DNA of 64,000 nt, from contig JBKBUF010000021.1 in the NCBI GenBank assembly GCA_046290815.1, positions 20,569 to 84,568 of the forward strand, in the 5' to 3' direction. This stretch comes from JBKBUF01 sp046290815 (GTDB taxonomy: Bacteria > Bacteroidota > Bacteroidia > Cytophagales > Cytophagaceae). Positions 1 to 8,770 of this stretch are shown one piece after another (positions within the stretch are counted from its first letter, which is position 1; the number at the start of each line of letters is the position of its first letter). The notes under the pieces were generated by a model. That model made no database searches, was not told where the DNA came from, and saw only the letters and a program-made list of their open reading frames with translations. Made by a program: the position numbers and the translations under genes.

Positions 1-1
1 T

Positions 2-862
2 CTTCAACTGGAAAAATCATTGTCAGAGAACTCTGTACAATCCTATGTTCATGATATTGTAAAGCTAAGACAGTTTTTAGAAATCTCCAATTGTTCTAAA
101 TCTCCTGCACAACTTAGTTTGAAGGAATTACAGGATTTTCTGGTATTTTTAAATGATTTAGGTTCCGCGCCTCATTCTCAGGCTAGGATAATTTCAGGGA
201 TCAAGGCATTTTTTAAGTTTCTCGTACTGGAAGAAGTAATCAATATTGATCCTTCAGATATGCTGGAGGCTCCCAAATTGGGAAGGAAATTGCCTGATAC
301 ATTAAGTTTTCATGAGATTGAAAGTTTGTTGACGGCAATTGATCTTTCTTCAGCAGAAGGACAACGCAACAGGGCAATGCTGGAAACTTTATACAGTTCC
401 GGGCTTCGGGTTTCTGAATTGGTTGATTTAAGGATTAACAATGTGTTTTTTAATGAAGGCTTTCTGAAGGTATTAGGAAAAGGGGATAAAGAAAGATTGG
501 TTCCGATAGGAAGGGAGGCCATGAAATTTATGAAAATTTACCTGAATGAAATTCGGGTACATATACAAATACAGAAAGGCTTTGAAACTTATGTTTTTCT
601 AAACAGAAGAGGAACCAGGCTTACAAGGGTAATGGTATTTATGATTATTAAAAATCTGGCTGAAAAAATCGGGTTGAGGAAGCAGGTGAGTCCGCATACA
701 TTCCGCCATTCCTTTGCTACGCATTTGATAGAAGGAGGAGCGGACTTGAGAGCAGTTCAGGAAATGTTAGGACATGAAAGTATTACCACTACAGAGATAT
801 ATACCCATTTAGATAGAGATTATTTAAAGCAGATAATCAGAGATTATCATCCGCGCAGCTAA
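2..862 (+). CDS. xerD: Site-specific tyrosine recombinase XerD (5' end cut off by the window)
   Basis: XerD acts with XerC at dif to resolve chromosome dimers. The reading frame is open to the window edge: codons before the first possible start (TTG at 20) read LQLEKS, which fits the usual XerD N-terminus, so the true start lies upstream. The N-terminal SAM-like core-binding domain covers about the first 90 visible residues. The catalytic domain shows all tyrosine-recombinase residues: Arg in SGLRVSEL, Lys in GKGDKERLVPI, the HTFRH box, His in LGHESITTT and the nucleophilic Tyr in EIYTHL. The C-terminus YHPRS matches the XerD ending (HPRA/HPRS) better than XerC. No integrative element or att site is visible beside it, so a housekeeping recombinase is more likely than an element integrase. 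Confidence 0.93.
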   Translation, partial: LQLEKSLSENSVQSYVHDIVKLRQFLEISNCSKSPAQLSLKELQDFLVFLNDLGSAPHSQARIISGIKAFFKFLVLEEVINIDPSDMLEAPKLGRKLPDTLSFHEIESLLTAIDLSSAEGQRNRAMLETLYSSGLRVSELVDLRINNVFFNEGFLKVLGKGDKERLVPIGREAMKFMKIYLNEIRVHIQIQKGFETYVFLNRRGTRLTRVMVFMIIKNLAEKIGLRKQVSPHTFRHSFATHLIEGGADLRAVQEMLGHESITTTEIYTHLDRDYLKQIIRDYHPRS

Positions 863-903
863 GGTTAAATCAGATATTCAATAGTGAAACAAGTTATTAT
901 TTT

Positions 904-1563
904 ATGATCAGAATTTTATCGGTTGTTTTAGTTTTTATTACAATTAACTTGCCTTCGCTTTCGCAGGATGTCAAGAAATGGGAAGAAACAATTTTACAAT
1001 TTGAAAAGAGAGATGTAGGTAATCCTGTTAAGAAGAATGGTGTGGTGTTCGCCGGAAGTTCTTCTGTTGTTATGTGGAAGACTTTGGAAGAGGATTTCAA
1101 GGGAATTAATGTAATAAACCGTGGTTTTGGCGGATCCTGTATTTCAGATCTGGTTTATTATGTTGACCGTGTGATTCTGGTATATAAGCCTTCTCAGGTT
1201 TTTATTTATTCAGGTGAAAATGATATAGCTTTTGGCGCTGCCCCCGAAGAGGTTTTAAATGACTTTAAAATTCTGGTAAAAAGAATACAGGAAAAACTGC
1301 CGGCATGTAGAATTCATTATATTTCAATTAAGCCGAGCCCATCAAGAAGGATATATCAGGAGGATTTCCGAAAGGCAAATTTTTTGATTGAATCATTTAT
1401 AAAAAATCAGAATAATCCTAAGTTGAAATTCATTAATGTTTTTGATGCCATGCTGGATGATATAGGGCGACCTCGGCCAGCTTTATTCATTGCTGATAGT
1501 CTGCATATGAATCAGGATGGATATAAAATCTGGAAAGGTATAGTCGGGAGTTACCTGAAATAA
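904..1563 (+). CDS. Secreted SGNH/GDSL-family hydrolase
   Basis: This is a predicted esterase/lipase-like SGNH hydrolase of 219 residues, probably periplasmic or outer-membrane facing. An N-terminal signal peptide of about 20 residues ends near LPSLSQ. Block I is FAGSSSVVMW (nucleophilic Ser near residue 53), block II is NRGFGGS, block III is SGENDI (Asn of the oxyanion hole), and block V is DSLHMNQDGY with the catalytic Asp and His. This form of block I (GSSS) is common in the sialate-O-acetylesterase-like or GDSL-like lipase branch. The substrate cannot be read from sequence. It starts 41 bp after xerD on the same strand and is convergent with the next gene. Confidence 0.85.
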   Translation: MIRILSVVLVFITINLPSLSQDVKKWEETILQFEKRDVGNPVKKNGVVFAGSSSVVMWKTLEEDFKGINVINRGFGGSCISDLVYYVDRVILVYKPSQVFIYSGENDIAFGAAPEEVLNDFKILVKRIQEKLPACRIHYISIKPSPSRRIYQEDFRKANFLIESFIKNQNNPKLKFINVFDAMLDDIGRPRPALFIADSLHMNQDGYKIWKGIVGSYLK

Positions 1564-1568
1564 CTTTT

Positions 1569-2060
1569 TTATTTAGGCAGATAAATATTGAAATAATATT
1601 CATGCTCCTCCACCTTGAAATGCTCCGGTAATGCAAGCTGGAAATTTATTTTGGTCTTTTTTGGCTGTCCTTCCACCTTATAATCAAATATCAGGTACTT
1701 GTGGTTTAAAATTCTCTGAGGCATAATCTGGCTTGCGTCTATGTCATAACAACCAAGATATTTTTCAGGAGAGAAAACAAGAAGTTTTTTTATTGGTGAT
1801 GAGCTGTTTTTAAGTTTTGCCTGAATAGACATGATGCGGTAAATAACAACCGAATCTTCATTGATTATATGTCCAATGTAGGAGTAAGATTGATAGTCAG
1901 CTTCTTCGGCTTTAATGAGAAGATCAGGATATTCAGCCTTGATTTTTACCATCAATACATTGAGCAGCGAATCCTTGCCCGGATCAGCGTTGTATCCGGA
2001 TGCAATACTATGACTTATAGGCACAACAATAAGTGCTATAATTATCAGGGAGTTTTTCAT
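1569..2060 (-). CDS. Hypothetical exported protein, 163 aa
   Basis: I do not recognise this family. The protein begins with a typical signal peptide (MKNSLIIIALIVVPISHS followed by IASG), so it should be exported to the periplasm or outer membrane. The mature part is a mixed alpha/beta-looking domain of about 140 residues with no cysteine pair or obvious catalytic motif; it ends in a strand-rich stretch (EYYFNIYLPK). It converges with the SGNH hydrolase gene, with only 5 bp between stops, and lies 79 bp downstream of the 124-aa minus-strand gene, so the two may be co-transcribed. Confidence 0.7.
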   Translation of the reverse strand: MKNSLIIIALIVVPISHSIASGYNADPGKDSLLNVLMVKIKAEYPDLLIKAEEADYQSYSYIGHIINEDSVVIYRIMSIQAKLKNSSSPIKKLLVFSPEKYLGCYDIDASQIMPQRILNHKYLIFDYKVEGQPKKTKINFQLALPEHFKVEEHEYYFNIYLPK

Positions 2061-2139
2061 TTAAAGGAGTTTTTCTGGAATTTTTTACGAAAAAAATCCA
2101 AGCGTGTTTTTGATAATTGGGCGGAATCAGCCTAAGTAT

Positions 2140-2514
2140 TTAATTTAATGAGAATAAGTTTAAAACAATCTCCATCGGTATGATGGAAAAGTCCATTTTT
2201 TCTTCAATAAAAAGCTCTTCGTAATCTGATTTCAGCATGAACTGAATCTGATGGGATTTCCTCTCCACAACAAGAATATATAGGAAGTTTGATTTTAGGA
2301 GATTGTGGAAAGCAAGTAGAAAATTGTCCGCGTGATCCGGCATTTTTTCCCTGATGACATCATAAAGAACTGTGAACTGGTAAAGAGGTTTTTTGCTTCT
2401 GATTGTGCTGCTTAAGTGAGATATCACTTTAGATTTCACCAGTATTGCAAACATGTTTTCATGTATCTGGTCTTGTATTGCCTTTAGCGCTTCTATTCTT
2501 TCCTGCCTTCTCAT
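2140..2514 (-). CDS. Hypothetical cytoplasmic protein, 124 aa
   Basis: No family recognised. The protein has no signal peptide or membrane segment. It starts MRRQERIEALKAIQDQI and looks largely helical in its first half, with a strand-rich second half. The frame is open over the whole length with an ATG start. A start on the minus strand beyond the amt terminator fits an independent transcription unit with the 163-aa gene. Confidence 0.65.
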   Translation of the reverse strand: MRRQERIEALKAIQDQIHENMFAILVKSKVISHLSSTIRSKKPLYQFTVLYDVIREKMPDHADNFLLAFHNLLKSNFLYILVVERKSHQIQFMLKSDYEELFIEEKMDFSIIPMEIVLNLFSLN

Positions 2515-2627
2515 ATTATATTAATTTGAAAGAAGGTGAGATTGTTTCCCTTACAGGTGTAATTTCTTAATTCACAATTAAAAAACGTTAAGGTAAAGAT
2601 AAAGGCAGGGTCCTGAGAAAAAGTAAA

Positions 2628-2645
2628 AGCCCCTGTTAAGGGGCT
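2628..2645 (-). terminator. Terminator downstream of amt
   Basis: A perfect 7-bp GC-rich stem AGCCCCT/AGGGGCT with a 4-nt loop lies 34 bp beyond the amt stop codon. On the minus strand it is followed by TTTACTTTTTC, a moderately T-rich tail. The hairpin is nearly symmetric, so weak activity in the other direction is possible, but no plus-strand gene ends here. Confidence 0.75.
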
Positions 2646-2678
2646 GGTTTTAGTAAAGGTATTATGAAAAAGATCAGA

Positions 2679-3983
2679 TTAAACAGGGTTTGCGAGTGTT
2701 TCTCCATGCTGGCTAAGGTCTAGTCCAAGCATTTCGTGTTCCTCTTTCACTCTTATTGGAATTACAGAATTAACTATTGCATATAGTGCATAGCTTCCGC
2801 CAAGAACGAAGAGGCTAACAATTACAAGTCCTTTTAAATGAACAATAACAAGGTCCAGGCTGCCGGTAGTGAATAAGCCACCCTCAGTAGCAAGGAGAGC
2901 TGTAAATATCATGCCTGATATACCTCCTACACCGTGGCAGGGAAATACGTCGAGGGTGTCGTCAAGAGCGGTCCTGTTTTTCCAATAAACTACCACATTG
3001 CTTATAATGGCGGAGAAAGTCCCTACAAAAATGCTGCTTTGTACACTAATGAACCCCGCTGCAGGGGTAACGGCAACCAGGCCCACCACTGCGCCTATAC
3101 ACGCACCCATTGCTGTGATTTTCCTTCCTCTGATGGCATCGAAGAATACCCAGGCAAGGGCGGCGGCAGCCGCTGCGGTATTTGTGTTTGCAAAAGCCAG
3201 GGCTGCGAGTCCGTTAGCTGCAGCAGCAGATCCGGCATTGAAACCAAACCATCCGAACCATAGTAAACCTGTTCCAAGGATTACATATGCTACGTTGGCA
3301 GGGTTATGGGAAACACCATGTTCTTTTCTTTGCTTTAATACCATAGCTCCAACAAGTGCTGCTAATCCTGCAGAAATATGTACGACAGTTCCACCTGCAA
3401 AATCAAGTACTCCCCATTTCATAAGCAAACCGTCGGGGTGCCATGCCATATGAGCCAATGGGCAATAAATGAATAAACTGAAAAGGGTAATGAATAAAAG
3501 GTATCCTGAAAATCTGATTCTTTCAGCAAATGAACCTGTAATCAATGCAGGTGTAATTATTGCAAACATGAGCTGGAAAAATGCGAATAAGATAAAAGGA
3601 ATAGTTGGAGCAATGACCGGATGTGGGGTGGTGCCCACACCTCTGAACATGAAAAAAGTCATGGGATTTCCAATTATGCCACCAATAGAATCTCCAAAGG
3701 CAAGGCTGAAACCAACAACAATCCAAAGAACACTTACTACGCCCATTGAAATAAAGCTCTGAAGCATAGTGGAAACAACATTTTTGCTGCTAACCATACC
3801 ACCATAAAAGAATGCAAGGCCGGGAGTCATAAGTAGAACCAGGGCAGTAGCACAAAGCATCCAGGCTACGTCACCTGAATTGACCTCAGCACCGGAGTCG
3901 ATTGCAGGTTTTACAGGAAGTATTACCGAAATAATACTAATTGCCACAAGCAGGATAAATGGCAGAATCCAGAATTTTTTCAT
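2679..3983 (-). CDS. amt: Ammonium transporter of the Amt family
   Basis: This inner-membrane ammonium channel of 434 residues has an N-terminal hydrophobic leader and about 11 transmembrane helices. Family signatures are present: DFAGGTVVHISAG with the first pore His, the alanine-rich helix with FANTNTAAAAAALAW, and the region DVFPCHGVGGISG with the second pore His. The C-terminal tail is short, ending in MLGLDLSQHGE, a motif common in Amt proteins. A glnK/PII gene usually neighbours amt, but none is adjacent here. The gene has its own promoter (4027-4058) and terminator (2628-2645) and so is monocistronic. Confidence 0.95.
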   Translation of the reverse strand: MKKFWILPFILLVAISIISVILPVKPAIDSGAEVNSGDVAWMLCATALVLLMTPGLAFFYGGMVSSKNVVSTMLQSFISMGVVSVLWIVVGFSLAFGDSIGGIIGNPMTFFMFRGVGTTPHPVIAPTIPFILFAFFQLMFAIITPALITGSFAERIRFSGYLLFITLFSLFIYCPLAHMAWHPDGLLMKWGVLDFAGGTVVHISAGLAALVGAMVLKQRKEHGVSHNPANVAYVILGTGLLWFGWFGFNAGSAAAANGLAALAFANTNTAAAAAALAWVFFDAIRGRKITAMGACIGAVVGLVAVTPAAGFISVQSSIFVGTFSAIISNVVVYWKNRTALDDTLDVFPCHGVGGISGMIFTALLATEGGLFTTGSLDLVIVHLKGLVIVSLFVLGGSYALYAIVNSVIPIRVKEEHEMLGLDLSQHGETLANPV

Positions 3984-4026
3984 AATAATTTAATAAAGGT
4001 TAAACATTTGGTCACAATATATATAT

Positions 4027-4058
4027 CAAATGTACCTAATTAAAATTTAAACCTCAAA
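4027..4058 (-). promoter_or_regulatory. Bacteroidota-type promoter of amt
   Basis: Read on the minus strand there is a -33 element TTTG (4055-4058), a 20-nt spacer and a -7 element TACATTTG (4027-4034), matching the Bacteroidota consensus TTTG-N19-21-TAnnTTTG. Transcription would begin near 4020, giving a leader of about 37 nt before the ATG at 3983. Confidence 0.65.
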
Positions 4059-4331
4059 CAAAAACTTTAAAAAGGTTTGAATTTCGACGATAAATCAATA
4101 AAAATATATAAAAAGTGAAAAAACAGGTTAAATTTTTGAGTCAAATTTACTTAAATTATATCTGTTTTTATTATTCTTGTTTAAAATTGCAGTACGTTTT
4201 TCAAAATTAGGATTATAAATGAAACTAAAAAATTAGCTTTACTGCCTGAAATTTTGACATAAATGTTATTTAAAGTGTGTTATTTTTAATGTTTGCTTTA
4301 AAAAATTAACTGGTTATAATAAAATCGGCTA

Positions 4332-4364
4332 TTTGATTATAGTCCTGATTTTTAGTTAGCTTTG
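4332..4364 (+). promoter_or_regulatory. Candidate Bacteroidota-type promoter of pyrD
   Basis: A TTTG at 4332-4335 is followed after 21 nt by TAGCTTTG at 4357-4364, fitting the phylum consensus TAnnTTTG at -7. The predicted transcript would start about 60 nt before the TTG start codon of pyrD. Confidence 0.5.
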
Positions 4365-4430
4365 TGGAAGCCGAATCCAAAAAGGAAATAGGCGGTAAAT
4401 TATTGGTATTCAGATAAATTACTTAGTTTC

Positions 4431-5468
4431 TTGTACAAATTATTACTTAGGCCTATTTTGTTCAGGTTAAATCCCGAACGAGCCCATCATCTTACCTTCA
4501 GTTTATTAAAGCTTGCCTTTGCGCTTCCTTTTTTGGGGTGGTTTTTAAGAAAATGCTATAGAATTTCGGATCAGAGGCTTGAAAAAGAGGTTTTCGGATT
4601 AAAATTTAAAAATCCTGTTGGTCTGGCAGCAGGCTTGGATAAAGATGCAGTGGTTTTTAATGAACTCGCTTCTCTTGGTTTCGGATTCGTTGAAATAGGA
4701 ACGCTTACACCTAAAGGTCAGCCAGGAAATGATAAACCAAGGCTTTTTCGTTTAAGATCTGATAAAGCGCTTATTAACAGAATGGGATTTAATAACAAGG
4801 GTGTTGAAGAGGCTGTAAAAAAACTAAAGAAAAGAAGTACGGATATTATTATAGGTGGTAACATTGGGAAAAATAAGATCACACCAAATGAAGAGGCCAA
4901 TTCAGATTATGAATACTGTTTCAATGCCTTGTTTGATTATGTCGATTATTTTGTTGTGAATGTAAGTTCTCCTAATACACCTAACTTAAGGGCTTTACAG
5001 GAAAAAGAACCATTAAAAAACCTGCTGAATTCACTGCAGAAAATAAATAAAACTAAGCAACATCCACGGCCGCTATTATTGAAAATTGCCCCTGATCTTA
5101 CAGATTCCCAATTGGATGATATCATCGAAATTGTGAGGGAAACAGGAATTGATGGTGTGGTTGCCACCAATACCACCATAGACAGATCAAAACTATCAGC
5201 GGATAAAAAAGCTTTGGAAACCATAGGAGCAGGGGGCTTAAGCGGCAAACCACTGTTTAACCGTTCGGTGGAGGTTGTCAGATACCTTAAGTACAAATCC
5301 GGTAATGCGTTTCCGGTGATAGGAGTCGGAGGTATTTTTTCTTCCGATGATGCAATGAAAATGCTGGATGCCGGAGCTGACCTGATTCAGATATACACAG
5401 GGTTTATCTATGAAGGACCAGATCTTGTAAAAGAAATTAACGATAAATTATCCAGACTCCAATCATAA
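4431..5468 (+). CDS. pyrD: Dihydroorotate dehydrogenase (quinone), class 2
   Basis: PyrD oxidises dihydroorotate to orotate in pyrimidine synthesis and passes electrons through FMN to quinone at the inner membrane. The 345-aa length and the N-terminal amphipathic region MYKLLLRPILFRLNPERAHH are typical of class 2. Visible motifs are NPVGLAAGLDKD, MGFNNKGVEE, the catalytic-Ser segment VNVSSPNTPNLR, VVATNTTIDR, and the phosphate/FMN loops GAGGLSG and VIGVGGIFSS. The start is TTG: the frame is closed by a TAG at 4389 and no ATG or GTG lies between that stop and 4431. pyrF sits about 4 kb downstream, separated by ftsK and the lolA pair. Confidence 0.95.
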   Translation: MYKLLLRPILFRLNPERAHHLTFSLLKLAFALPFLGWFLRKCYRISDQRLEKEVFGLKFKNPVGLAAGLDKDAVVFNELASLGFGFVEIGTLTPKGQPGNDKPRLFRLRSDKALINRMGFNNKGVEEAVKKLKKRSTDIIIGGNIGKNKITPNEEANSDYEYCFNALFDYVDYFVVNVSSPNTPNLRALQEKEPLKNLLNSLQKINKTKQHPRPLLLKIAPDLTDSQLDDIIEIVRETGIDGVVATNTTIDRSKLSADKKALETIGAGGLSGKPLFNRSVEVVRYLKYKSGNAFPVIGVGGIFSSDDAMKMLDAGADLIQIYTGFIYEGPDLVKEINDKLSRLQS

Positions 5469-5599
5469 AATTTCCGTTCATTACAAGTTTTGGCAATGTC
5501 AGGTTAATGGATTTCATTCGGAAAATCTCTTTAACTTTTGTCTGAGAAAGTCCGATTTTCGAAGGAATTTTATTAATTTTGACATTCTAACAATTGAAC

Positions 5600-8071
5600 A
5601 TGGCAGAAAATACCTACAAGAAGCCTAAAAAGGAAAAATCAAAAAAGAAATCCTCTCAAAAAAAATACCTCGCGTTCCTGTCTGATAGCAGATTTAAACT
5701 GGCTTTTGGTTTTTTTCTCCAGATCTTTGCCTTCGCTTTACTGATTGCATTTACTTCGTATTTATTTACCGGAGCAAATGATCAAAGCGTTGTTGAAGCT
5801 TTGTTTCAAACCAATATAACCGAATCGGGAAAAGAGACCCAAAACTGGTTAGGTTTAATAGGAGCTTTGTTGTCCTATATTTTCTTGTTCAAATGGTTTG
5901 GTATTGCTTCATTCCTCTTTGTTCCTATTATATTCCATATTGGTTTCAGAGTTGTATTTCAGAAATCTCTGTTTAATCTAAAGAAATTTTCTTTACTGAG
6001 TTTATTTTTTCTTTTCTGGACAAGCACCGCTCTGGGATATTTTGAATACAGTCTGGAAAGACAAACCTACTTGTCATTTATCAGCGGTGGAATAGGTTTT
6101 GAAATAGCTTCATTTTTGAATGGATTTATGGGTTGGGGTACCCCCATGCTTCTTGGATTTGCCTTTATTACATTCAATATTTTCTATTTCAACATAACCT
6201 CTCTTGCGAATCCTAAACTGGAAAACATTGAAGGAAATCTGGAGTCCGAAAATGAAGAATTAGCTGATGAAGAAAATTCCGAAGAAGATATTCTGGAAGA
6301 TGATGCACAGGAGGAAGAAGTGTCAGATGAAGATTGGGTACTTAAAGTGACAAATGAAGAAGATGAGGAGATAACAGAGGAGGAGGCAGAAGAAGAATCG
6401 GAAGTTGAAGGTGATGAAGAGTTGGAAGAACAGGATAGTGAAGAAACAGATGATGTATCAGAAGATGAAATTCCTGCAATCATTAAATCTTCGGAAGATG
6501 ATATTGGAATGATGGTCGAAAAGGCGGAAGGTGAGGAGATAGTAGAAGATAATGTAGAAAATTATGATCCTACTCTGGATCTTTCATCCTACAAATATCC
6601 TCCTTTAGATCTGCTAAATGAATATGAGATCGGGAAAGTTCAGGTTACTAAGGAGGAGCTTGAAGCAAATAAAGATAAAATTGTAGAAACTCTATCTCAT
6701 TACAATATCGGTATATCCAGTATAAAGGCGACCATAGGACCTACAGTTACATTGTATGAAATAGTACCGGATGCAGGTATCAGGATCTCTAAAATAAAAA
6801 ATCTTGAAGATGACATAGCGCTAAGTCTTGCAGCATTAGGCATTCGTATCATTGCACCAATACCGGGTAAAGGTACGATAGGGATCGAGGTGCCGAATAG
6901 CAACAAAGAGACGGTTTCCATACGTTCAGCACTGTCTACAGAGAAGTTTTTGAAAAGTGATAAAGATTTACCTGTAGTTTTCGGAAAGACCATCTCCAAT
7001 GAAGTTTTCATCATTGACCTGGCAAAAATGCCTCACCTTTTAATGGCAGGTGCAACAGGTCAGGGTAAGTCAGTAGGCTTGAATGTACTTCTTACCTCAC
7101 TGATTTATAAAAAACACCCTTCGCAGTTGAAGTTTGTTTTGGTGGATCCAAAGAAAGTAGAGTTGTCTTTATTTAATAAAATAGAGAGACATTTCCTTGC
7201 CAAGCTTCCTAATTCTGAAGATGCAATCATCACCGATACAAAAAAGGTAATTCATACTCTTAATTCGCTATGTGTTGAAATGGATAACAGGTATGATTTG
7301 CTTAAGGAAGCTAACTGCAGAAACTTAAAGGAGTACAACAAGAAGTTTGTTGAACGCAGGCTTAATCCAAACAACGGTCATCGCTTTATGCCATACATAG
7401 TATTGGTGATAGATGAGCTTGCCGACCTTATGATGACAGCAGGCAAAGAGGTGGAAACGCCTATAGCCAGACTTGCGCAATTGGCAAGAGCTATTGGTAT
7501 TCACCTGGTAGTTGCAACCCAGAGGCCATCTGTAAACGTTATTACCGGTATTATTAAAGCCAATTTCCCTGCTCGTCTAAGCTTTAAAGTGACATCCAAG
7601 ATTGACTCCAGAACTATTCTTGATGCCGGTGGTGCTGAGCAATTAATCGGCCAGGGAGATATGCTTTTTTCAGCTGGTTCTGAACTTATTCGTGTTCAAT
7701 GTGCTTTTATAGACACACCGGAAGTTGAAAGAGTTTGTGATTATATAGGTTCCCAGCGAGGATACGATTCAGCCTATATGTTGCCGGAATTCAATGATGA
7801 AGATATGGATGGCGAAAAGGGTGAATTTAATTTTGCCGAAAGGGATTCACTTTTTGAAGAAGCCGCCAGAATCATAGTAGCTCATCAGCAGGGAAGTACA
7901 TCCTTGTTACAAAGAAGATTAAAACTAGGGTATAACAGGGCAGGAAGATTAATTGATCAATTGGAATCGGCCGGAATAGTCGGTCCGTTTGAAGGAAGTA
8001 AGGCCAGAGAAGTTTTAATCCGTGACGAAATGAGTTTGGAACAATTATTGAATGAATTAGATAAAAAATAA
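5600..8071 (+). CDS. ftsK: DNA translocase FtsK/SpoIIIE
   Basis: This is a division-septum DNA pump of about 823 aa. The N-terminus is Lys-rich, then has four transmembrane helices (to about residue 200). A strongly acidic Glu/Asp linker follows (about residues 210-320), then the alpha/beta motor. Walker A is GATGQGKSVGLN, Walker B is IVLVIDELADLM, and ATQRPSVNVITG follows. The C-terminal gamma winged helix is SLLQRRLKLGYNRAGRLI. I prefer the ATG at 5600 to the in-frame TTG at 5594. A TAATTTTG element at 5574-5581 could be a -7 box, but no good -33 box accompanies it. The lolA-like genes follow by a short gap, the same order as ftsK-lolA in proteobacteria. Confidence 0.96.
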   Translation: MAENTYKKPKKEKSKKKSSQKKYLAFLSDSRFKLAFGFFLQIFAFALLIAFTSYLFTGANDQSVVEALFQTNITESGKETQNWLGLIGALLSYIFLFKWFGIASFLFVPIIFHIGFRVVFQKSLFNLKKFSLLSLFFLFWTSTALGYFEYSLERQTYLSFISGGIGFEIASFLNGFMGWGTPMLLGFAFITFNIFYFNITSLANPKLENIEGNLESENEELADEENSEEDILEDDAQEEEVSDEDWVLKVTNEEDEEITEEEAEEESEVEGDEELEEQDSEETDDVSEDEIPAIIKSSEDDIGMMVEKAEGEEIVEDNVENYDPTLDLSSYKYPPLDLLNEYEIGKVQVTKEELEANKDKIVETLSHYNIGISSIKATIGPTVTLYEIVPDAGIRISKIKNLEDDIALSLAALGIRIIAPIPGKGTIGIEVPNSNKETVSIRSALSTEKFLKSDKDLPVVFGKTISNEVFIIDLAKMPHLLMAGATGQGKSVGLNVLLTSLIYKKHPSQLKFVLVDPKKVELSLFNKIERHFLAKLPNSEDAIITDTKKVIHTLNSLCVEMDNRYDLLKEANCRNLKEYNKKFVERRLNPNNGHRFMPYIVLVIDELADLMMTAGKEVETPIARLAQLARAIGIHLVVATQRPSVNVITGIIKANFPARLSFKVTSKIDSRTILDAGGAEQLIGQGDMLFSAGSELIRVQCAFIDTPEVERVCDYIGSQRGYDSAYMLPEFNDEDMDGEKGEFNFAERDSLFEEAARIIVAHQQGSTSLLQRRLKLGYNRAGRLIDQLESAGIVGPFEGSKAREVLIRDEMSLEQLLNELDKK

Positions 8072-8098
8072 TAATTAGATTTGAAGTTTATTAATTTG

Positions 8099-8749
8099 AT
8101 GAAAAAGATGAAGAACGCACTGGTTTTGATTTTATCATTTGTTTGCCTTGCAACAGTTACATTTGCTCAACAGGATCCTAAAGCTGCTGCTATCCTGGAT
8201 GCTATGAGCAAAAAATATAAAGATATGCCATCATTCAGAGCCAAATTTGTTTACACAATGGAAGCTCCCGGAAATATTAAGGAAACATCTGAGGGAGAGA
8301 TAATTGTTAAAGGATCTAAGTTTATTTTGAGAATGGGTGGACAGGAAATCATAAACAATGGAACTACCGTATGGACTTATATAAAAGATGCTAACGAAGT
8401 TAATGTATCTAACTATGAGCCAGGTGAAAATGATTTAAATCCTACCAAAATTTATACTATGTATAAAAAAGGATATAAATACATGTTCCTTGAAGAGAAA
8501 ACTGAAAATGGGAAAACTTATGAAGTAGTGGATCTGATCCCTGAGGACAAAAAGCCGCAGATTTTCAAAGTAAGGATGGAAATTAACAAAAAGGATAAAA
8601 CGCTTAAAAGCTGGAAGATTTTTGAGAAAAACGGGAATAAATACTATTACACCGTCAAAGATTTTCAGCCCGACTATAAAATAGAAGACAATGCTTTCAC
8701 ATTTGATGTAAGCAAATATAAAGGTGTCGAAGTAATCGAATTGCGCTAA
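8099..8749 (+). CDS. LolA-like outer-membrane lipoprotein carrier, copy 1
   Basis: The 216-aa product has a signal peptide (MKKMKNALVLILSFVCLATV, cleavage near TFAQQ) and a LolA/LolB-type half-barrel fold: repeated amphipathic strands such as FRAKFVYTME, GEIIVKGSKFILRMGG and GTTVWTYIKDANEVNV. LolA ferries lipoproteins across the periplasm from LolCDE to the outer membrane. The start is set at ATG 8099; an ATG at 8108 is an alternative, and the TTG at 8081 is less likely. It lies 27 bp after ftsK, so co-transcription is likely. Its neighbour downstream is a close paralog. Confidence 0.88.
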   Translation: MKKMKNALVLILSFVCLATVTFAQQDPKAAAILDAMSKKYKDMPSFRAKFVYTMEAPGNIKETSEGEIIVKGSKFILRMGGQEIINNGTTVWTYIKDANEVNVSNYEPGENDLNPTKIYTMYKKGYKYMFLEEKTENGKTYEVVDLIPEDKKPQIFKVRMEINKKDKTLKSWKIFEKNGNKYYYTVKDFQPDYKIEDNAFTFDVSKYKGVEVIELR

Positions 8750-8770
8750 AAGCTAATTTTCCCGGTTTAA

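Larger units (their letters stand above)
3984..4430. other. AT-rich divergent intergenic region between amt and pyrD
   Basis: This 447-bp spacer is very AT-rich and has no credible ORF. It holds the amt promoter on the minus strand at its left end and a candidate pyrD promoter on the plus strand at its right end. I see no riboswitch-like structure, tRNA or repeat in the middle part (about 4060-4330). Confidence 0.6.

Noticed and set aside
2..862. xerD as the integrase of a mobile element
   Set aside because: The C-terminus and motifs fit housekeeping XerD, and no att site, tRNA or element gene is near it.
2934..3762. Several ORFs opposite amt
   Set aside because: They are shadows of the Ala/Gly-rich membrane codons of amt.
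6184..6483. Minus-strand Ser-rich ORF of 99 codons inside ftsK
   Set aside because: It is the antisense of the acidic Glu/Asp linker of FtsK.
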